Shown piece after piece: positions 48,528 through 58,081 of a DNA stretch of 64,000 nt. A model generated the notes under the pieces. It was not told where the DNA came from. It saw nothing but the letters and a program-made list of their open reading frames with translations, and ran no database searches. Origin of the DNA: Tomitella biformata AHU 1821 (lineage in GTDB: Bacteria > Actinomycetota > Actinomycetes > Mycobacteriales > Mycobacteriaceae); assembly GCF_000524475.1 (NCBI RefSeq), contig NZ_BAVQ01000007.1:1-64000 (forward strand), given 5' to 3'. Position numbers and translations under genes: made by a program. Numbering within the stretch: position 1 is the stretch's first letter; each line of letters opens with the position of its first letter.

Positions 48528-49805
48528 ATGCGACCGTTGATTCCCGACTACCTGGCCGATGTGCTCAGCAGCTGCGCCGAGGACGACTCCGGCGCCCTCG
48601 CCACCTACATCCCCGAGCTGGCGCGCGCGGACCCCAACAGATTCGGCGTGGCCCTGTCCACCGTGGACGGCGCCGTCTACTGCACCGGCGACAGCGACAC
48701 TGAGTTCACCATCCAATCCATCTCGAAGCCCTTCGTCTACGCGCTTGCGTTGCAGGACAGGGGATTCGACGCGGTCCTCGACAAGATCGATGTGGAGCCT
48801 TCCGGCGACCCCTACAACGAGCTTTCGCTTGAGGGGAGCACCGGCAGGCCGCTGAATCCCATGATCAACGCCGGCGCGTTGGCCACGCACGCGTTGATCG
48901 AGCCCGACGGCGACGTCCAAGCGCGGGTCGAGCGCATCGTGTCCGGGCTCTCCGCCTTCGCCGGCCGCGAGTTGACGATCGACGAGGCCGCCTTTGAGTC
49001 GGAGGTGGGCACCGCCTACCGCAACCGGGCACTGGCGAACATGCTGCGCAGCTATGACAACCTCGTGTTCGAGCCTCTCGATGTGGTCCGCGGTTACACC
49101 CGCCAGTGCTCGGTTCTGGTGACCACCCGCGACCTCGCGGTGATGGCGGCGACGCTGGCCAACGGGGGCGTCTCGCCCGTGACGGGGGAGCACGTGATCA
49201 GCCCTCGCATTGTGCGCCAGGTCCTCAGCGTCATGACCACGTGCGGGATGTATGACTCGGCAGGGGACTGGCTCTCGACTGTCGGCATCCCGGCCAAGAG
49301 CGGGGTCTCCGGCGGCATCCTGGGGGTGCTGCCCGGGCAGTCGGGCCTGGCGACGTTCTCGCCGCGCCTAGACGGGCACGGGAACAGCGTCCGTGGGGTC
49401 CGGGCCTTCGAGCGTTTCTCCGATCAGATGGGACTGCACCTCATGGAGGTGGCGCCGCCGGCGCGCGGGGTGATCCGCGCGGAGCGGGAGGTCCGGATGG
49501 CCGACGGCGGGCTGGCGGACGTGTTCTCCCTGCAAGGGGCGATCCGGTTCGCTGGCGCGGAGCGCGTCGTCCGCACCCTGGCCGAGGACACGCACCTCGC
49601 ACCGCACGTGGTCTTCGACGTCACATACGTGTTCTCCGTCAACCGCGTCGCGGGCGCCATGCTGCGGGAGGTCGCCCAACGGATCATTGCCGACGGACAC
49701 ATCGTGACGATTGTCGATCCCGAGGAGATTTTGAGCATCACACCGGATGGTGGCCCGCTGCGACTGACCCGCACTGTCACGGAGGCGTTGGGCAACAAGG
49801 TGTAG
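48528..49805 (+). CDS. glsA: glutaminase A with C-terminal STAS-like domain
   Basis: Serine-dependent beta-lactamase-fold glutaminase that hydrolyses glutamine to glutamate and ammonia. The catalytic S-x-x-K is in FTIQSISKPFVYAL. NPMINAGALATHALI, RNRALANMLRSYDNL and the KSGVSGGILGVLPG loop complete the site. The glutaminase domain occupies residues 1 to about 305. The remaining 120 residues (IRFAGAERVVRTLAED and INR-like VNRVAGAMLREVAQRI) form a STAS-like extension found in some bacterial glutaminases. Starts five bases after the TetR-HhH gene. A long hairpin follows. Confidence 0.93.
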   Translation: MRPLIPDYLADVLSSCAEDDSGALATYIPELARADPNRFGVALSTVDGAVYCTGDSDTEFTIQSISKPFVYALALQDRGFDAVLDKIDVEPSGDPYNELSLEGSTGRPLNPMINAGALATHALIEPDGDVQARVERIVSGLSAFAGRELTIDEAAFESEVGTAYRNRALANMLRSYDNLVFEPLDVVRGYTRQCSVLVTTRDLAVMAATLANGGVSPVTGEHVISPRIVRQVLSVMTTCGMYDSAGDWLSTVGIPAKSGVSGGILGVLPGQSGLATFSPRLDGHGNSVRGVRAFERFSDQMGLHLMEVAPPARGVIRAEREVRMADGGLADVFSLQGAIRFAGAERVVRTLAEDTHLAPHVVFDVTYVFSVNRVAGAMLREVAQRIIADGHIVTIVDPEEILSITPDGGPLRLTRTVTEALGNKV

Positions 49806-49812
49806 GCGCAGA

Positions 49813-49864
49813 CCGGTGAGCGCACCTATTCGGATCGATCGACGCGAATAGGTGCGCTCACCGG
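49813..49864. terminator. bidirectional terminator between glsA and fumarase
   Basis: A perfect 20-bp inverted repeat with a 12-base loop (arms 49813-49832 and 49845-49864) sits between the convergent stops of glsA and the fumarase gene. Confidence 0.85.
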
Positions 49865-49878
49865 AGGCGTGGCGGGGG

Positions 49879-51576
49879 CTACAGGCCGGGGCGCTTGCCG
49901 ATGGTCAAGGTGACCTCCTCGCTATGCGCGAAGAAGTCATTGCCCTTGTCGTCGACGATGATGAACGCGGGGAAGTTCTCCACGTCGATCTTCCACACCG
50001 CCTCCATGCCGAGCTCCTCGTACTCGATGACCTCGACGTGCTTGATGCAGTCGAGCGCCAGGCGGGCCGCGGGGCCGCCGATCGAGCCGAGGTAGAACCC
50101 GCCGTGCGTGTTGCACGCGTCGGTGACCTGCTTGGAGCGGTTGCCCTTGGCGAGCATCACCATCGAGCCCCCCGCAGCCTGGAACTGGTCCACATAGGCG
50201 TCCATCCGGCCGGCGGTGGTGGGGCCGAAGGAGCCCGACGCCATGCCGTCGGGCGTCTTCGCTGGACCGGCGTAGTAGACGGGGTGGTCCTTGAGATACT
50301 GCGGCATCTCGCCGCCGCCGTCGAGGAGCTCCTTGATCTTGGCGTGCGCGATGTCGCGGGCGACGACGAGCGGGCCGGTCAGGGACAGCCGGGTGCTGAT
50401 GGTGTGCTTGGACAGCTCGGCGAGGATCTCCGGCATCGGCCGGGTGAGGTCGATCTGTACTGCGGCGTTCTTGCCCGTTGAGGAGACACCGTCGGTGTCC
50501 GCGTCGAGCTGCGCGTCGGTGACCTCGGGCAGGAAGCGGCCGGGGTTGAACTCGAGCTGCTCCAGGAAAACGCCGTCCTTGGTGATCTTGGCCTTGGCCT
50601 GGCGGTCCGCGGAGCAGGACACCGCGATCGCGACTGGCAGCGACGCCCCGTGGCGGGGCAGGCGCACCACACGCACGTCGTGGCAGAAGTACTTGCCGCC
50701 GAACTGCGCGCCGATGCCGATCTTCTGGGTGAGCTCGAAGACTTTCTGCTCCAGCTCCAGGTCGCGGAACCCGCGGCCGGTGATCGCGCCCTCGGTGGGC
50801 AGCTCGTCGAGGTAGTGCGCCGACGCGTACTTCGCCGTCTTGAGCGCGAACTCGGCGGATGTGCCGCCGACGACGATCGCCAGGTGGTACGGCGGGCAGG
50901 CCGCGGTGCCGATGGCGCGGATCTTGGCCTCGAGGAACTGCATCATCGAGTCCGGGTTCAGGATGGCCTTGGTCTCCTGGAACAGGTAGGACTTGTTGGC
51001 GCTGCCGCCGCCCTTGGCCATGAACAGGAACTTGTACGCGTCCTCGTGGCCCTTGGCCGTGTCGGAGTACAGCTCGATCTGCGCCGGCAGGTTGGAGCCA
51101 GTGTTCTTCTCCTCCCACATGGTGATGGGGGCGTTCTGCGAGTAGCGCAGGTTCAGCTTGGTGAACGCGTCGTACACGCCGCGGGAGATGACCTGCTCGT
51201 CGTCGCCCTCGGTGAGCACATGCTGTCCACGCTTGCCCATCACGATCGCGGTGCCGGTGTCCTGGCACATCGGCAGCACGCCGGCCGCCGCGATGTTCGC
51301 ATTCTTGAGTAGGTCCAGCGCAACGAACTTGTCGTTGTTCGACGCCTCGGGGTCCTCGAGGATCTTCGCGAGCTGCGTGAGGTGGTCCGCGCGCAAGTAG
51401 TGCGAGATGTCATGCAGCGCAGTTTCGGTCAGCAGCCGCATCGCCTCGGGGGCGACGGACAAGAACTCCCGCCCATCCGGGCCCTCGACGGTGGACACCC
51501 CCTCCGTGGTGAGCAGCCGGTACTCGGTGGCGTCTGCACCGATCGGAAGCAAGTCCTCATAGAGGAAGTCAGCCAT
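49879..51576 (-). CDS. fumA: class I fumarate hydratase ([4Fe-4S])
   Basis: Oxygen-sensitive TCA-cycle fumarase that interconverts fumarate and malate, 565 residues. The N-terminal cluster domain has [17 protein letters not shown] and [12 protein letters not shown]. The C-terminal swivel domain has [28 protein letters not shown] and [14 protein letters not shown] start it at [11 protein letters not shown] (51576), where AGGAGA is well placed; an upstream ATG at 51609 is less likely. Transcribed alone; convergent with glsA. Confidence 0.94.
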   Translation of the reverse strand: MADFLYEDLLPIGADATEYRLLTTEGVSTVEGPDGREFLSVAPEAMRLLTETALHDISHYLRADHLTQLAKILEDPEASNNDKFVALDLLKNANIAAAGVLPMCQDTGTAIVMGKRGQHVLTEGDDEQVISRGVYDAFTKLNLRYSQNAPITMWEEKNTGSNLPAQIELYSDTAKGHEDAYKFLFMAKGGGSANKSYLFQETKAILNPDSMMQFLEAKIRAIGTAACPPYHLAIVVGGTSAEFALKTAKYASAHYLDELPTEGAITGRGFRDLELEQKVFELTQKIGIGAQFGGKYFCHDVRVVRLPRHGASLPVAIAVSCSADRQAKAKITKDGVFLEQLEFNPGRFLPEVTDAQLDADTDGVSSTGKNAAVQIDLTRPMPEILAELSKHTISTRLSLTGPLVVARDIAHAKIKELLDGGGEMPQYLKDHPVYYAGPAKTPDGMASGSFGPTTAGRMDAYVDQFQAAGGSMVMLAKGNRSKQVTDACNTHGGFYLGSIGGPAARLALDCIKHVEVIEYEELGMEAVWKIDVENFPAFIIVDDKGNDFFAHSEEVTLTIGKRPGL

Positions 51577-51830
51577 TTTCTCTCCTGAACAGGGGTGTGC
51601 GTACGACACATCAAGGTTAGACCGGCACGAATTCGGCCAGTGCGCCGGTGCGCCGAGGGCCTGGCGATCACACCGCAGAGGACGTCGATTCGGCGACCTG
51701 AGAGTCCCCTAAGCAACTGTCCTCGAACGTGGCGTTCAGAGATGGACGGCAGTACAGTGAAATGCATGTGGTCAGCTTTGGCGTTCGCGGCACCCCGCGC
51801 TGCCGCGTTGGCGGGGAGGGATGTGCGCGG

Positions 51831-52583
51831 ATGACGGCTCCGACTGTGGACGGCTTAGCGCCGGTGGGGGTGCACTCGTGGCGATCGAATGCGTGGATCG
51901 ACGTCTCAGTGGTCGTGGTGGTGCTTGTGGCCACCAACCTCATCGCGCATTTCACCACGGTGTGGGCCTCCATCGCGAGCGTGCCCATCGCCGCCGCACT
52001 GCTGCTCGGACTCATGAAGGCCCGTGGCCTGGCGTGGTCTGAGCTGGGCCTATCGCCCCGGCATTGGCGCAAGGGGACGCTGTACTCGTTGGCCGCCGTG
52101 GGTGTGGTGCTGACAGTGGTGGCGATTGGCGCGCTGTTGCCGATCACCCGCGGCTTCTTCCTGGCGGACCGCTACGCGACGCTCTCCGGCGCCCTCATCG
52201 CGGCAATGATTATCATCCCGCTGCAGACCGTGATCCCGGAGGAGTTGGCATTCCGTGGGGTGCTCGACGGCGCGCTCAGCCGGGCGACGGGCATGCGCGG
52301 CGCGCTGGCGGCCGGGTCCCTGTTCTTCGGCCTGTGGCACATCAGCTCGTCGCTGGGGCTGACCCAGGGCAACAAGGGTTTGCTTGAGGTGTTCGGCGGT
52401 GGACTGCTCGGCCAGATTGTCGGGATCGCCGGCGCCGTGCTGGCCACTACGGCCGCCGGGCTGGTGTTCACGTGGCTGCGCCGGCGCAGCCAGAGCCTGC
52501 TGGCCCCGATCGCGCTGCACTGGTCGCTTAACGGCGCGGGGGCGCTGGCCGCCGCACTGGTATGGCACGCCTCGATGGGCTGA
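51831..52583 (+). CDS. CPBP-family intramembrane metalloprotease
   Basis: A 250-residue polytopic membrane protein of the CAAX/CPBP (Abi) family. The motif sites are PEELAFRGVLDG (the EExxxR glutamates), FFGLWHISSS (His) and LHWSLNGAGA (His and Asn). Members process prenylated or bacteriocin-related proteins or act in envelope stress, but no partner is evident here. Start at ATG 51831 with GGGGAGGG ten bases upstream; the frame is open from 51729. A strong terminator follows. Confidence 0.9.
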   Translation: MTAPTVDGLAPVGVHSWRSNAWIDVSVVVVVLVATNLIAHFTTVWASIASVPIAAALLLGLMKARGLAWSELGLSPRHWRKGTLYSLAAVGVVLTVVAIGALLPITRGFFLADRYATLSGALIAAMIIIPLQTVIPEELAFRGVLDGALSRATGMRGALAAGSLFFGLWHISSSLGLTQGNKGLLEVFGGGLLGQIVGIAGAVLATTAAGLVFTWLRRRSQSLLAPIALHWSLNGAGALAAALVWHASMG

Positions 52584-52622
52584 CCGACAGGGCTTCGGCA
52601 ACCAAGGTTCGGGTGCTCGAGA

Positions 52623-52662
52623 ACGTAGGACGCCCACCACGATTGCGGTGGACGTCCTACGT
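52623..52662. terminator. bidirectional terminator between the CPBP gene and the small acidic protein
   Basis: Arms ACGTAGGACG and CGTCCTACGT pair perfectly, with an inner CCACC/GGTGG stem separated by one mismatch. Located between two convergent stops. Confidence 0.8.
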
Positions 52663-52675
52663 GCGGGGCTACTGA

Positions 52676-52948
52676 CTAGGAACCAGTGGCGGAACCGAGG
52701 GCGGCGCTGCCGACCTCGGCGAGGCTGCCCAGGCTGCCCGAGCCCTCGGCGGCGGGGCCGCCCAGGCTGCCGGACAGGAAGCTCGCGACAATCTCGTTAA
52801 GGGCACCATTCTCGCCGAGCGCGGCAACCAAGTTGGCGGTGCCGTCGGCCATGTCACCCGAACCGCTCATGATGTCGGCGGAGCCGCTGAAGAAGTCGCT
52901 GAAGCCGACGATGGTCTCGAGGAGGGCGATCATCTGGGTGATGTCCAT
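52676..52948 (-). CDS. small acidic Gly/Ser/Ala-rich protein, possibly porin-like
   Basis: Ninety residues starting MDITQMIALLETIVGFSDFF, with AAGGA upstream at good spacing. There is no signal peptide, no lysine or arginine and no cysteine. The N-terminal half is amphipathic (SGSADIMSGSGDMADGTANL), and the C-terminal part is Gly/Ser/Ala repeats. Size, acidity and the absence of a signal sequence recall the PorA/PorH channel peptides of mycolic-acid bacteria, but I see no true sequence match, so this is only a suggestion. An iron-box-like palindrome lies about 70 bases upstream. Confidence 0.65.
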   Translation of the reverse strand: MDITQMIALLETIVGFSDFFSGSADIMSGSGDMADGTANLVAALGENGALNEIVASFLSGSLGGPAAEGSGSLGSLAEVGSAALGSATGS

Positions 52949-53284
52949 GGTGGTTCCTTTTTCTCTGAAATCGCGTATGAAAGACGATGGCGTGACGCCG
53001 TCGTCGCAGAGCCTAGCTTAGGCTTCCCTAAGTTCATATACCTAGTGGATATAGCAAGTAGATGAATTCGTGAGAGCCCCGGGTGTGCGCCACTCAGCGG
53101 TAGCGCTCTCCCAGCCATTTTTTCGGCTGTGAGGATTGGCACGTTCCGAGCAGAACGTGTGTATCATAACGCGGCGTGCGCGGGGCAGGGCGCACGGGGC
53201 GAGGCGGAGCGGCGCTTTCCGGGGGCGGGCGAGATTGGTGGATGCGTGGCGCCTATCAGCCCGGTAGTCGATAGGGTGGCGGCC
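52949..53284. other. intergenic region between divergent small genes
   Basis: This 336-base stretch holds the iron-box-like site at 53017, the leader of the small acidic protein and, on the other side, a hairpin CAGCC-ATTTTTTC-GGCTG at 53112-53129. No further coding region is supported. Confidence 0.5.
53017..53036. promoter_or_regulatory. iron-box-like palindrome upstream of the small acidic protein
   Basis: CTTAGG-CTTC-CCTAAG is a perfect palindrome at 53017-53032. Read as 53018-53036 it matches the DtxR/IdeR consensus at 13 of 19 positions, close to the scores of the boxes in front of the siderophore importer. On the minus strand a TATATG hexamer adjoins it, as expected for a repressor site over a promoter. 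Confidence 0.5.
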
Positions 53285-53641
53285 ATGGACTTCTTATACA
53301 ACGTAGTGGTGCTTGTCCACCTGCTTGGTATGGCTGCAGTCGTCGGGGCATACCTCACGACGATCAAGGCGCCCAGGGTGACCGAGACGATGGTCTGGGG
53401 CGCGCGGATCGTGCTCCTGGCCGGCATCATCGTCGTCGGCATGGCCGAGAGCATCGACAGCCTGGGCAAGGACCCCCTCATGGCGAAGATCGCCGTGAAG
53501 CTGGTCATCGCGCTAGCGGTGGTGGCGCTGGCCGAGATCGCCCGGGCACGTCAGAAGCGCGACGAGCCGGTACCCAACCTCGTGCGCGCAGCGGGCACTT
53601 TGGCGATTACCAATGTGGTCATCGCGGTGCTCTGGACCTAG
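53285..53641 (+). CDS. small membrane protein of unknown function
   Basis: A 118-residue protein with four hydrophobic helices: FLYNVVVLVHLLGMAAVVGA, then GARIVLLAGIIVVGMA, AVKLVIALAVVALAEIA and AGTLAITNVVIAVLW. The size and helix pattern recall the small four-helix membrane proteins common in actinobacteria. I cannot name a function. The ATG at 53285 is favoured because it begins the first helix segment; upstream frame is open but unlike coding DNA. Convergent with the copper oxidase gene, with a strong hairpin between. Confidence 0.75.
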   Translation: MDFLYNVVVLVHLLGMAAVVGAYLTTIKAPRVTETMVWGARIVLLAGIIVVGMAESIDSLGKDPLMAKIAVKLVIALAVVALAEIARARQKRDEPVPNLVRAAGTLAITNVVIAVLWT

Positions 53642-53690
53642 CCCCCGCTCCCTCGTCCGCCAGTGCGGGCGAGGAGACCTGTACGACGCA

Positions 53691-53722
53691 CCGGCGCCGC
53701 CTGGAGTTCCAGGCGGCGCCGG
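53691..53722. terminator. hairpin terminator downstream of the copper oxidase gene
   Basis: A perfect inverted repeat of 14-15 bp (CCGGCGCCGCCTGG and complement) with a very short loop lies between convergent stops. Confidence 0.75.
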
Positions 53723-53741
53723 CATCGTCTGCGGGTCGCGC

Positions 53742-56408
53742 CTACTCCGTGACGACGATCTTGCCGGCGGCACCCTTCTCCGCATCCGACATGATGTGGG
53801 AGACAAAGGAATACGATCCAGGCTCGGTGAACTCCAGCTCGACGAAGCCGCCTTGGGCCGGGGTGAGGTCGAGAGCCTGGCTGGCACCGTGCAGCGCATT
53901 ATCGGGCCGCAGCAGGTAGGCGCCCTCCTTGTAGACAGTGTCGAACTGGGCGCCCACCACGTGGAAGGACGTCGTCAAGTTCGGGCCGACATCGAGGAGC
54001 CAGATCCGGATCCGATCGCCCACCTTCGCGGTGAGCGGCCGGTAGAGGTACTGGTTCGCGTAGCCGTTGAACATCACCAGGTCGGGAGTCTTGGCTGCCA
54101 CCTTGTCCGCGTCGATCTCGCCGCGCTGCGGGCCTAGGTAAGCCTCGGACTGCTGGAGCAGGTACTCGGCGTCGACGGGTGCCAGGCCGGGCGGGTCGAT
54201 GATCACCGCGCCGAACATCCCCGCGGCGATGTGCACGGACATGGGCTTGGTCGAGCAGTGGTAGAGCCAGATGCCGGTGTGCTCGGCGCGGAACGTGTAG
54301 ACCAGGGATTCGCCGGGGTTGATGGTGCGCATGTTGGTGTCTGGGTTGACCATGCCCGCGTGGAAATCGATCGAATGGCCCATGGTGCCGTTGTTCACGA
54401 GGGTCACCTCGAAGACGTCGCCGAGCTCGCCGCGCAAAGTGGGGCCCCCTGCCGCCCCGTTATAGGTCCACAGGACCTGTTCAAGGCCAGGCGCGAACTC
54501 GCCCGGCACCTCGGTGATGTCAAAGGTGTACTGGTGCGTCGTGCCGCCCGGCGCCGGGGCCAGCGCGGCGTCGCGGGCCTGGAACTCCGGGGCGGGCGCC
54601 GAGTTTAGCGCGGTCGTGACGGCGTGGCTGTTGATGCTGTCCGCCCCGGTCGCGCTGTGGTGGGGCCCCGGTGCGGCAGCCGAGTTGGCCGGGTCCTGCC
54701 CTTCCGCACGGACCTGGAAGACCATGCCTTGCTGGCGGTGGCCCACGATGGAGCACCAGCCATCGACATCGCGGCCGATCACCCCGGCATCGAGCTGCCG
54801 GGACTGGCCCGGTCCGAGCCGCCCGGTGCTCTGGCCGGTCTCGAGGACCAGGTCGTGGACCTGGTCGTCCGCATTGGTCACGTTGATGACGAGTCTGTTG
54901 CCCACGGGCACCTCGATCTCGGCGGGCATGAACCGCATGTCTTTCGCGACGACGTCGACCTGGGTGGTCTCGCCGGTGGCGACCGCACCGTTGGCAGCAT
55001 CTAGTGGGGCAGGCGCGCTGATCGCGGTGCCCAGGGCTGCGACGAGGGCCAGGCAGGCGAGGGCGGCGGTGGCCTGGAGTGCTGGGGACCGGCGGGCGGG
55101 CGCTGGATCGGCGGGAGCGGCCATCATCGGTGTCGGGATGGGCGTGGACATTGACGCCGGGCCCGTGGGTTTCGGGGCAACGGCCGCCCTGCGCGCCGCC
55201 AGGGTGGCGCGGGCGCTGCGGATCATGATCGGCAGAAATGCCACAAATGCGACCATGACGAGGGCGGAGACGCCGACGCGGGTCCAACTCGGCAGAGGCA
55301 GCAGCCACATCAGGAGGCCGCCGTTGATGACGACGATGCGCCAGGTGGCCCAGCGGTCCATCTCGCGCACGCCCACCGCGATGACCGCGGCTTGGCCCCC
55401 CATCAGGTTCGGCAGGAGTTGGGTCATTATGCCCAGCAGCAGCTGGGCGGCGAAGCCCACGATGAAGGGGACCGTCAGGGGGGCAAGGCGCTCAGGGAGA
55501 AGCGGGCCGGTGGCCAGGACTGTCGTGAGGGCGGTGAGGGAGCCGAGGAGCCAGAGCAGTGCGGCGGTGACGGACATCGCGGCGTACCCGCGCGGCAGGT
55601 GCTGGGGCAGATCCCGCAGGGCCAGTCTCATCATTGGCAGGGCCACGAGTAGCCAGCCCGCCAGGTAGGCGCCCACCCCCGCGGCGGCGGTGTTGGGGGA
55701 GTCGAGCAGGGCGCCGGCCGTCGCCGCGGCGATGCCTGCCAGCAGGATGCCCAGTGCCGGCAGTGCGCGGCCCCGGCCGGGGACCTCCGCCCGGAGCAGC
55801 CGCGGATACACGATTAGAAGGGTGCCCGCCGCGGCTAGGCCCAGAAAGCCGAGCAGGTTCATCGCCTGATGCGCGAGCAGGAACCCCGCCTGTGTGGTGT
55901 CGGTGAACCCGTAGGCGAGAGCGGCGCCGAAACCCGCCCCAACGGGGAGTAGGAAGGCCGATCCCACGTAGAACCACACCCCGGCGCGATTCCAGCCGCC
56001 TTTGGCCGCGCTGATCTGCTGGAGCAGCCCGACACCATGCCACGCGACCGCCGCACCGATGATCACGGAGCCGGAGACGGTGACGTGCCACCAATCGGCG
56101 AGCACTCCGACGATGGCAGCCACGATGCCAAGGTTCAGCACATAGATCCGGATCAACTGCGTGCGTCGGCGGCTCTCTGGCAGGGGCGAGCCGAGGAAGC
56201 CCTCGGTGAAGTGCTGGGACCACACCACGACCGAGTTCGTCACCGCGCCCAGGGTGAACAGGTGCACCAGGAGCCAGCGGGAGTCCGGCAGGTATCGATG
56301 GAAGATTCCGGCCAGGATGATCAGCCCGAACCAGACTCGGACGGGCTTGCCTGCACGCTGATGCCAGGTGGGTGGGCGCCTCGTGGGTTTTGGCTGCACA
56401 GCAGTCAT
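53742..56408 (-). CDS. membrane-anchored multidomain copper oxidase (NirK-like)
   Basis: An 888-residue fusion. Residues about 15-410 form a polytopic membrane domain (HLFTLGAVTNSVVVWSQHF, LLGIMTQLLPNLMGGQAAVI) that resembles NnrS/heme-copper-type membrane proteins. After a transmembrane linker, residues about 490-590 are a cupredoxin with type 1 ligands in DQVHDLVLE and WCSIVGHRQQGM. Residues about 620-888 are a two-domain multicopper oxidase like copper nitrite reductase: HSIDFHAG, WLYHCSTKPMSVHIAAGMFG (type 1 Cys/His/Met) and the C-terminal FVSHIMSDAEKG (type 2 His). Nitrite reduction to NO is plausible but unproven. It follows the MFS gene by 48 bases on the same strand. Confidence 0.85.
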   Translation of the reverse strand: MTAVQPKPTRRPPTWHQRAGKPVRVWFGLIILAGIFHRYLPDSRWLLVHLFTLGAVTNSVVVWSQHFTEGFLGSPLPESRRRTQLIRIYVLNLGIVAAIVGVLADWWHVTVSGSVIIGAAVAWHGVGLLQQISAAKGGWNRAGVWFYVGSAFLLPVGAGFGAALAYGFTDTTQAGFLLAHQAMNLLGFLGLAAAGTLLIVYPRLLRAEVPGRGRALPALGILLAGIAAATAGALLDSPNTAAAGVGAYLAGWLLVALPMMRLALRDLPQHLPRGYAAMSVTAALLWLLGSLTALTTVLATGPLLPERLAPLTVPFIVGFAAQLLLGIMTQLLPNLMGGQAAVIAVGVREMDRWATWRIVVINGGLLMWLLPLPSWTRVGVSALVMVAFVAFLPIMIRSARATLAARRAAVAPKPTGPASMSTPIPTPMMAAPADPAPARRSPALQATAALACLALVAALGTAISAPAPLDAANGAVATGETTQVDVVAKDMRFMPAEIEVPVGNRLVINVTNADDQVHDLVLETGQSTGRLGPGQSRQLDAGVIGRDVDGWCSIVGHRQQGMVFQVRAEGQDPANSAAAPGPHHSATGADSINSHAVTTALNSAPAPEFQARDAALAPAPGGTTHQYTFDITEVPGEFAPGLEQVLWTYNGAAGGPTLRGELGDVFEVTLVNNGTMGHSIDFHAGMVNPDTNMRTINPGESLVYTFRAEHTGIWLYHCSTKPMSVHIAAGMFGAVIIDPPGLAPVDAEYLLQQSEAYLGPQRGEIDADKVAAKTPDLVMFNGYANQYLYRPLTAKVGDRIRIWLLDVGPNLTTSFHVVGAQFDTVYKEGAYLLRPDNALHGASQALDLTPAQGGFVELEFTEPGSYSFVSHIMSDAEKGAAGKIVVTE

Positions 56409-56456
56409 GTTATAGCGCAGCGGCCCACCCGCCGTCAGCGCCGCAGAGAAGTTCGG

Positions 56457-57905
56457 TTAATTCACAGGCTGGTAGGCGCGGCTGGGACGTCGCGGCACGC
56501 AGAGGGTGAATGCGATGGCGGCGAACGACGCTACGAGCGAGATCGCCGCGGCCGCCCGGAACGCGCCGATCGTGGGGAACTCGAGGACACCGACGGTGAC
56601 CGTCATGCCCGCGAGCACCGCACTGGTGACCGCCGACGAGGTGGAGGTGCCGATAGCCCGCATCAGCGAGTTCAGGCTGTTGGCGGCGGCCGTCTCCGCG
56701 TTCGGCACTGCGCCCATGATGAGCGATGGCATCGAGGCGTACGAGATGCCGATACCGGTGCTGACGATGAGATTCGCTGCGGTGATCTGCAGGATCGACA
56801 TGGGCACGGCCATCACGACGGCGTAGCCGAGGCCGATGACGGTGGAGCCGGCGACCAGCGTGATGCGGGCGCCCAAGCGGTCGATCAGGCGCGCGGAGAT
56901 CGGCGAGCACATCAGCATGATCAGGCCGCCCGGCGCGAGCAGAAGGCCGGTCTGAGTCATCGTCAGGCCTAACCCATATCCGGTGTCGGTGGGCGCCATC
57001 ATCACCTGTGGGGGGATCAGCGCCATGCCGAACATGCCGAAGCCGACGGCGATGGAGGCGAGGTTGGTGAACAGCACCTGTGGGCGGGCGCTGATCCGCA
57101 GATTGACCAGGGGGTTCCGGGCGCGCATCTGATACCAACCCCAGCCCAGGAACAGCGCGAGCGAGGCGACAAGCAGGGCGATAGTGAGCGGGCTGGCCCA
57201 CCCCCATTGACCGCTCTTGGTGATGGGCACCAGCAGCGCCAGGAGGGCCAGCGCCAGCCCCAGCGCGCCCACATAGTCGAATCGGCCCCCGCTGCGCACG
57301 GCAGACTCCGGGACGACGGCTAGGACGCACGCCAGCGTGGCCAACGCGAGCGCCGCGACGACGATGAACACCACATGCCAGTCGGCGTACTCGGAGATGA
57401 TGGCGGAGACCGGCAGGCCCACGGCGCCGCCGACACCGAGCGTCGCGCTCATGACGGCGATCGCCGCGGTGAACCGCTCGGCTGGCAACTCGTCTCGCAT
57501 GATGCTGATGCCAATCGGGATGATGCCCATTGCCAGGCCCTGCAGGGCTCGGCCCGTTGTCATCGGGACCAGGGTGCTGCTGGCCGCGCAGACGGCGGAG
57601 CCGATGGCCAGGGCCGCCAGGCTGATCACGAGGATGCGCCGCTTGCCGTACATGTCGCCGAGCCGGCCCGCGATCGGCATGATCGCCGCGCCGGCGAGCA
57701 AGGTCGCGGTCACGGCCCAGGCGGCGTCGGACGGCGTTGTGCTCAAGATCGTGGGCAGCAGGGGGATCAGCGGGATGATGATCGTCTGCACCAGCGCGGC
57801 CATGATGCCGGACAAGCAGAGCACTGCGATGAGGAGTGCGGGCCGGCGCGCGGACACGTGCGCCGGCTGCGCGAGCGCCGGGCCCAGACGTCGGGTGAAG
57901 GTCAC
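56457..57905 (-). CDS. MFS drug exporter (DHA2/EmrB-like)
   Basis: A 482-residue major facilitator protein with about 14 helices. Motif A is GRLGDMYGKRRILV, and motif C-like segments (PVSAIISEYADWHVVFIVVA) identify the DHA2 drug:H+ antiporter group. GTG start at 57905. It diverges from a MarR regulator with a perfect palindrome between them, so its expression is likely induced by a MarR ligand. The copper oxidase gene downstream may be cotranscribed. Confidence 0.88.
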   Translation of the reverse strand: MTFTRRLGPALAQPAHVSARRPALLIAVLCLSGIMAALVQTIIIPLIPLLPTILSTTPSDAAWAVTATLLAGAAIMPIAGRLGDMYGKRRILVISLAALAIGSAVCAASSTLVPMTTGRALQGLAMGIIPIGISIMRDELPAERFTAAIAVMSATLGVGGAVGLPVSAIISEYADWHVVFIVVAALALATLACVLAVVPESAVRSGGRFDYVGALGLALALLALLVPITKSGQWGWASPLTIALLVASLALFLGWGWYQMRARNPLVNLRISARPQVLFTNLASIAVGFGMFGMALIPPQVMMAPTDTGYGLGLTMTQTGLLLAPGGLIMLMCSPISARLIDRLGARITLVAGSTVIGLGYAVVMAVPMSILQITAANLIVSTGIGISYASMPSLIMGAVPNAETAAANSLNSLMRAIGTSTSSAVTSAVLAGMTVTVGVLEFPTIGAFRAAAAISLVASFAAIAFTLCVPRRPSRAYQPVN

Positions 57906-58004
57906 GGTCTTCCCAGCGTCCTTCCTGGCGTTGGGTGTGCCCGCCGTCTCGCATCCGAGTGGGTGAGGGGGCGGGTCACACGTAGGATTAGCACGTTACA
58001 CATC

Positions 58005-58027
58005 CCCTTGTGCATCATGCACAAGGG
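58005..58027. promoter_or_regulatory. perfect 23-bp palindrome, probable MarR operator
   Basis: CCCTTGTGCAT-C-ATGCACAAGGG has perfect 11-base arms around one central base. It lies between the divergent MFS and MarR starts, the usual place for a MarR dimer site. Confidence 0.75.
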
Positions 58028-58081
58028 CCTGGCGCAGCGAGTTGTGCCGGACGGCGGGGCATCGATCGGAAGGTGGGACGT

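Noticed and set aside
49813-49864. The 20-bp perfect inverted repeat as an insertion-sequence end.
   Set aside because: It is a closed hairpin with a 12-base loop between convergent stops, no transposase is present, and terminators of the same form occur elsewhere in the window.
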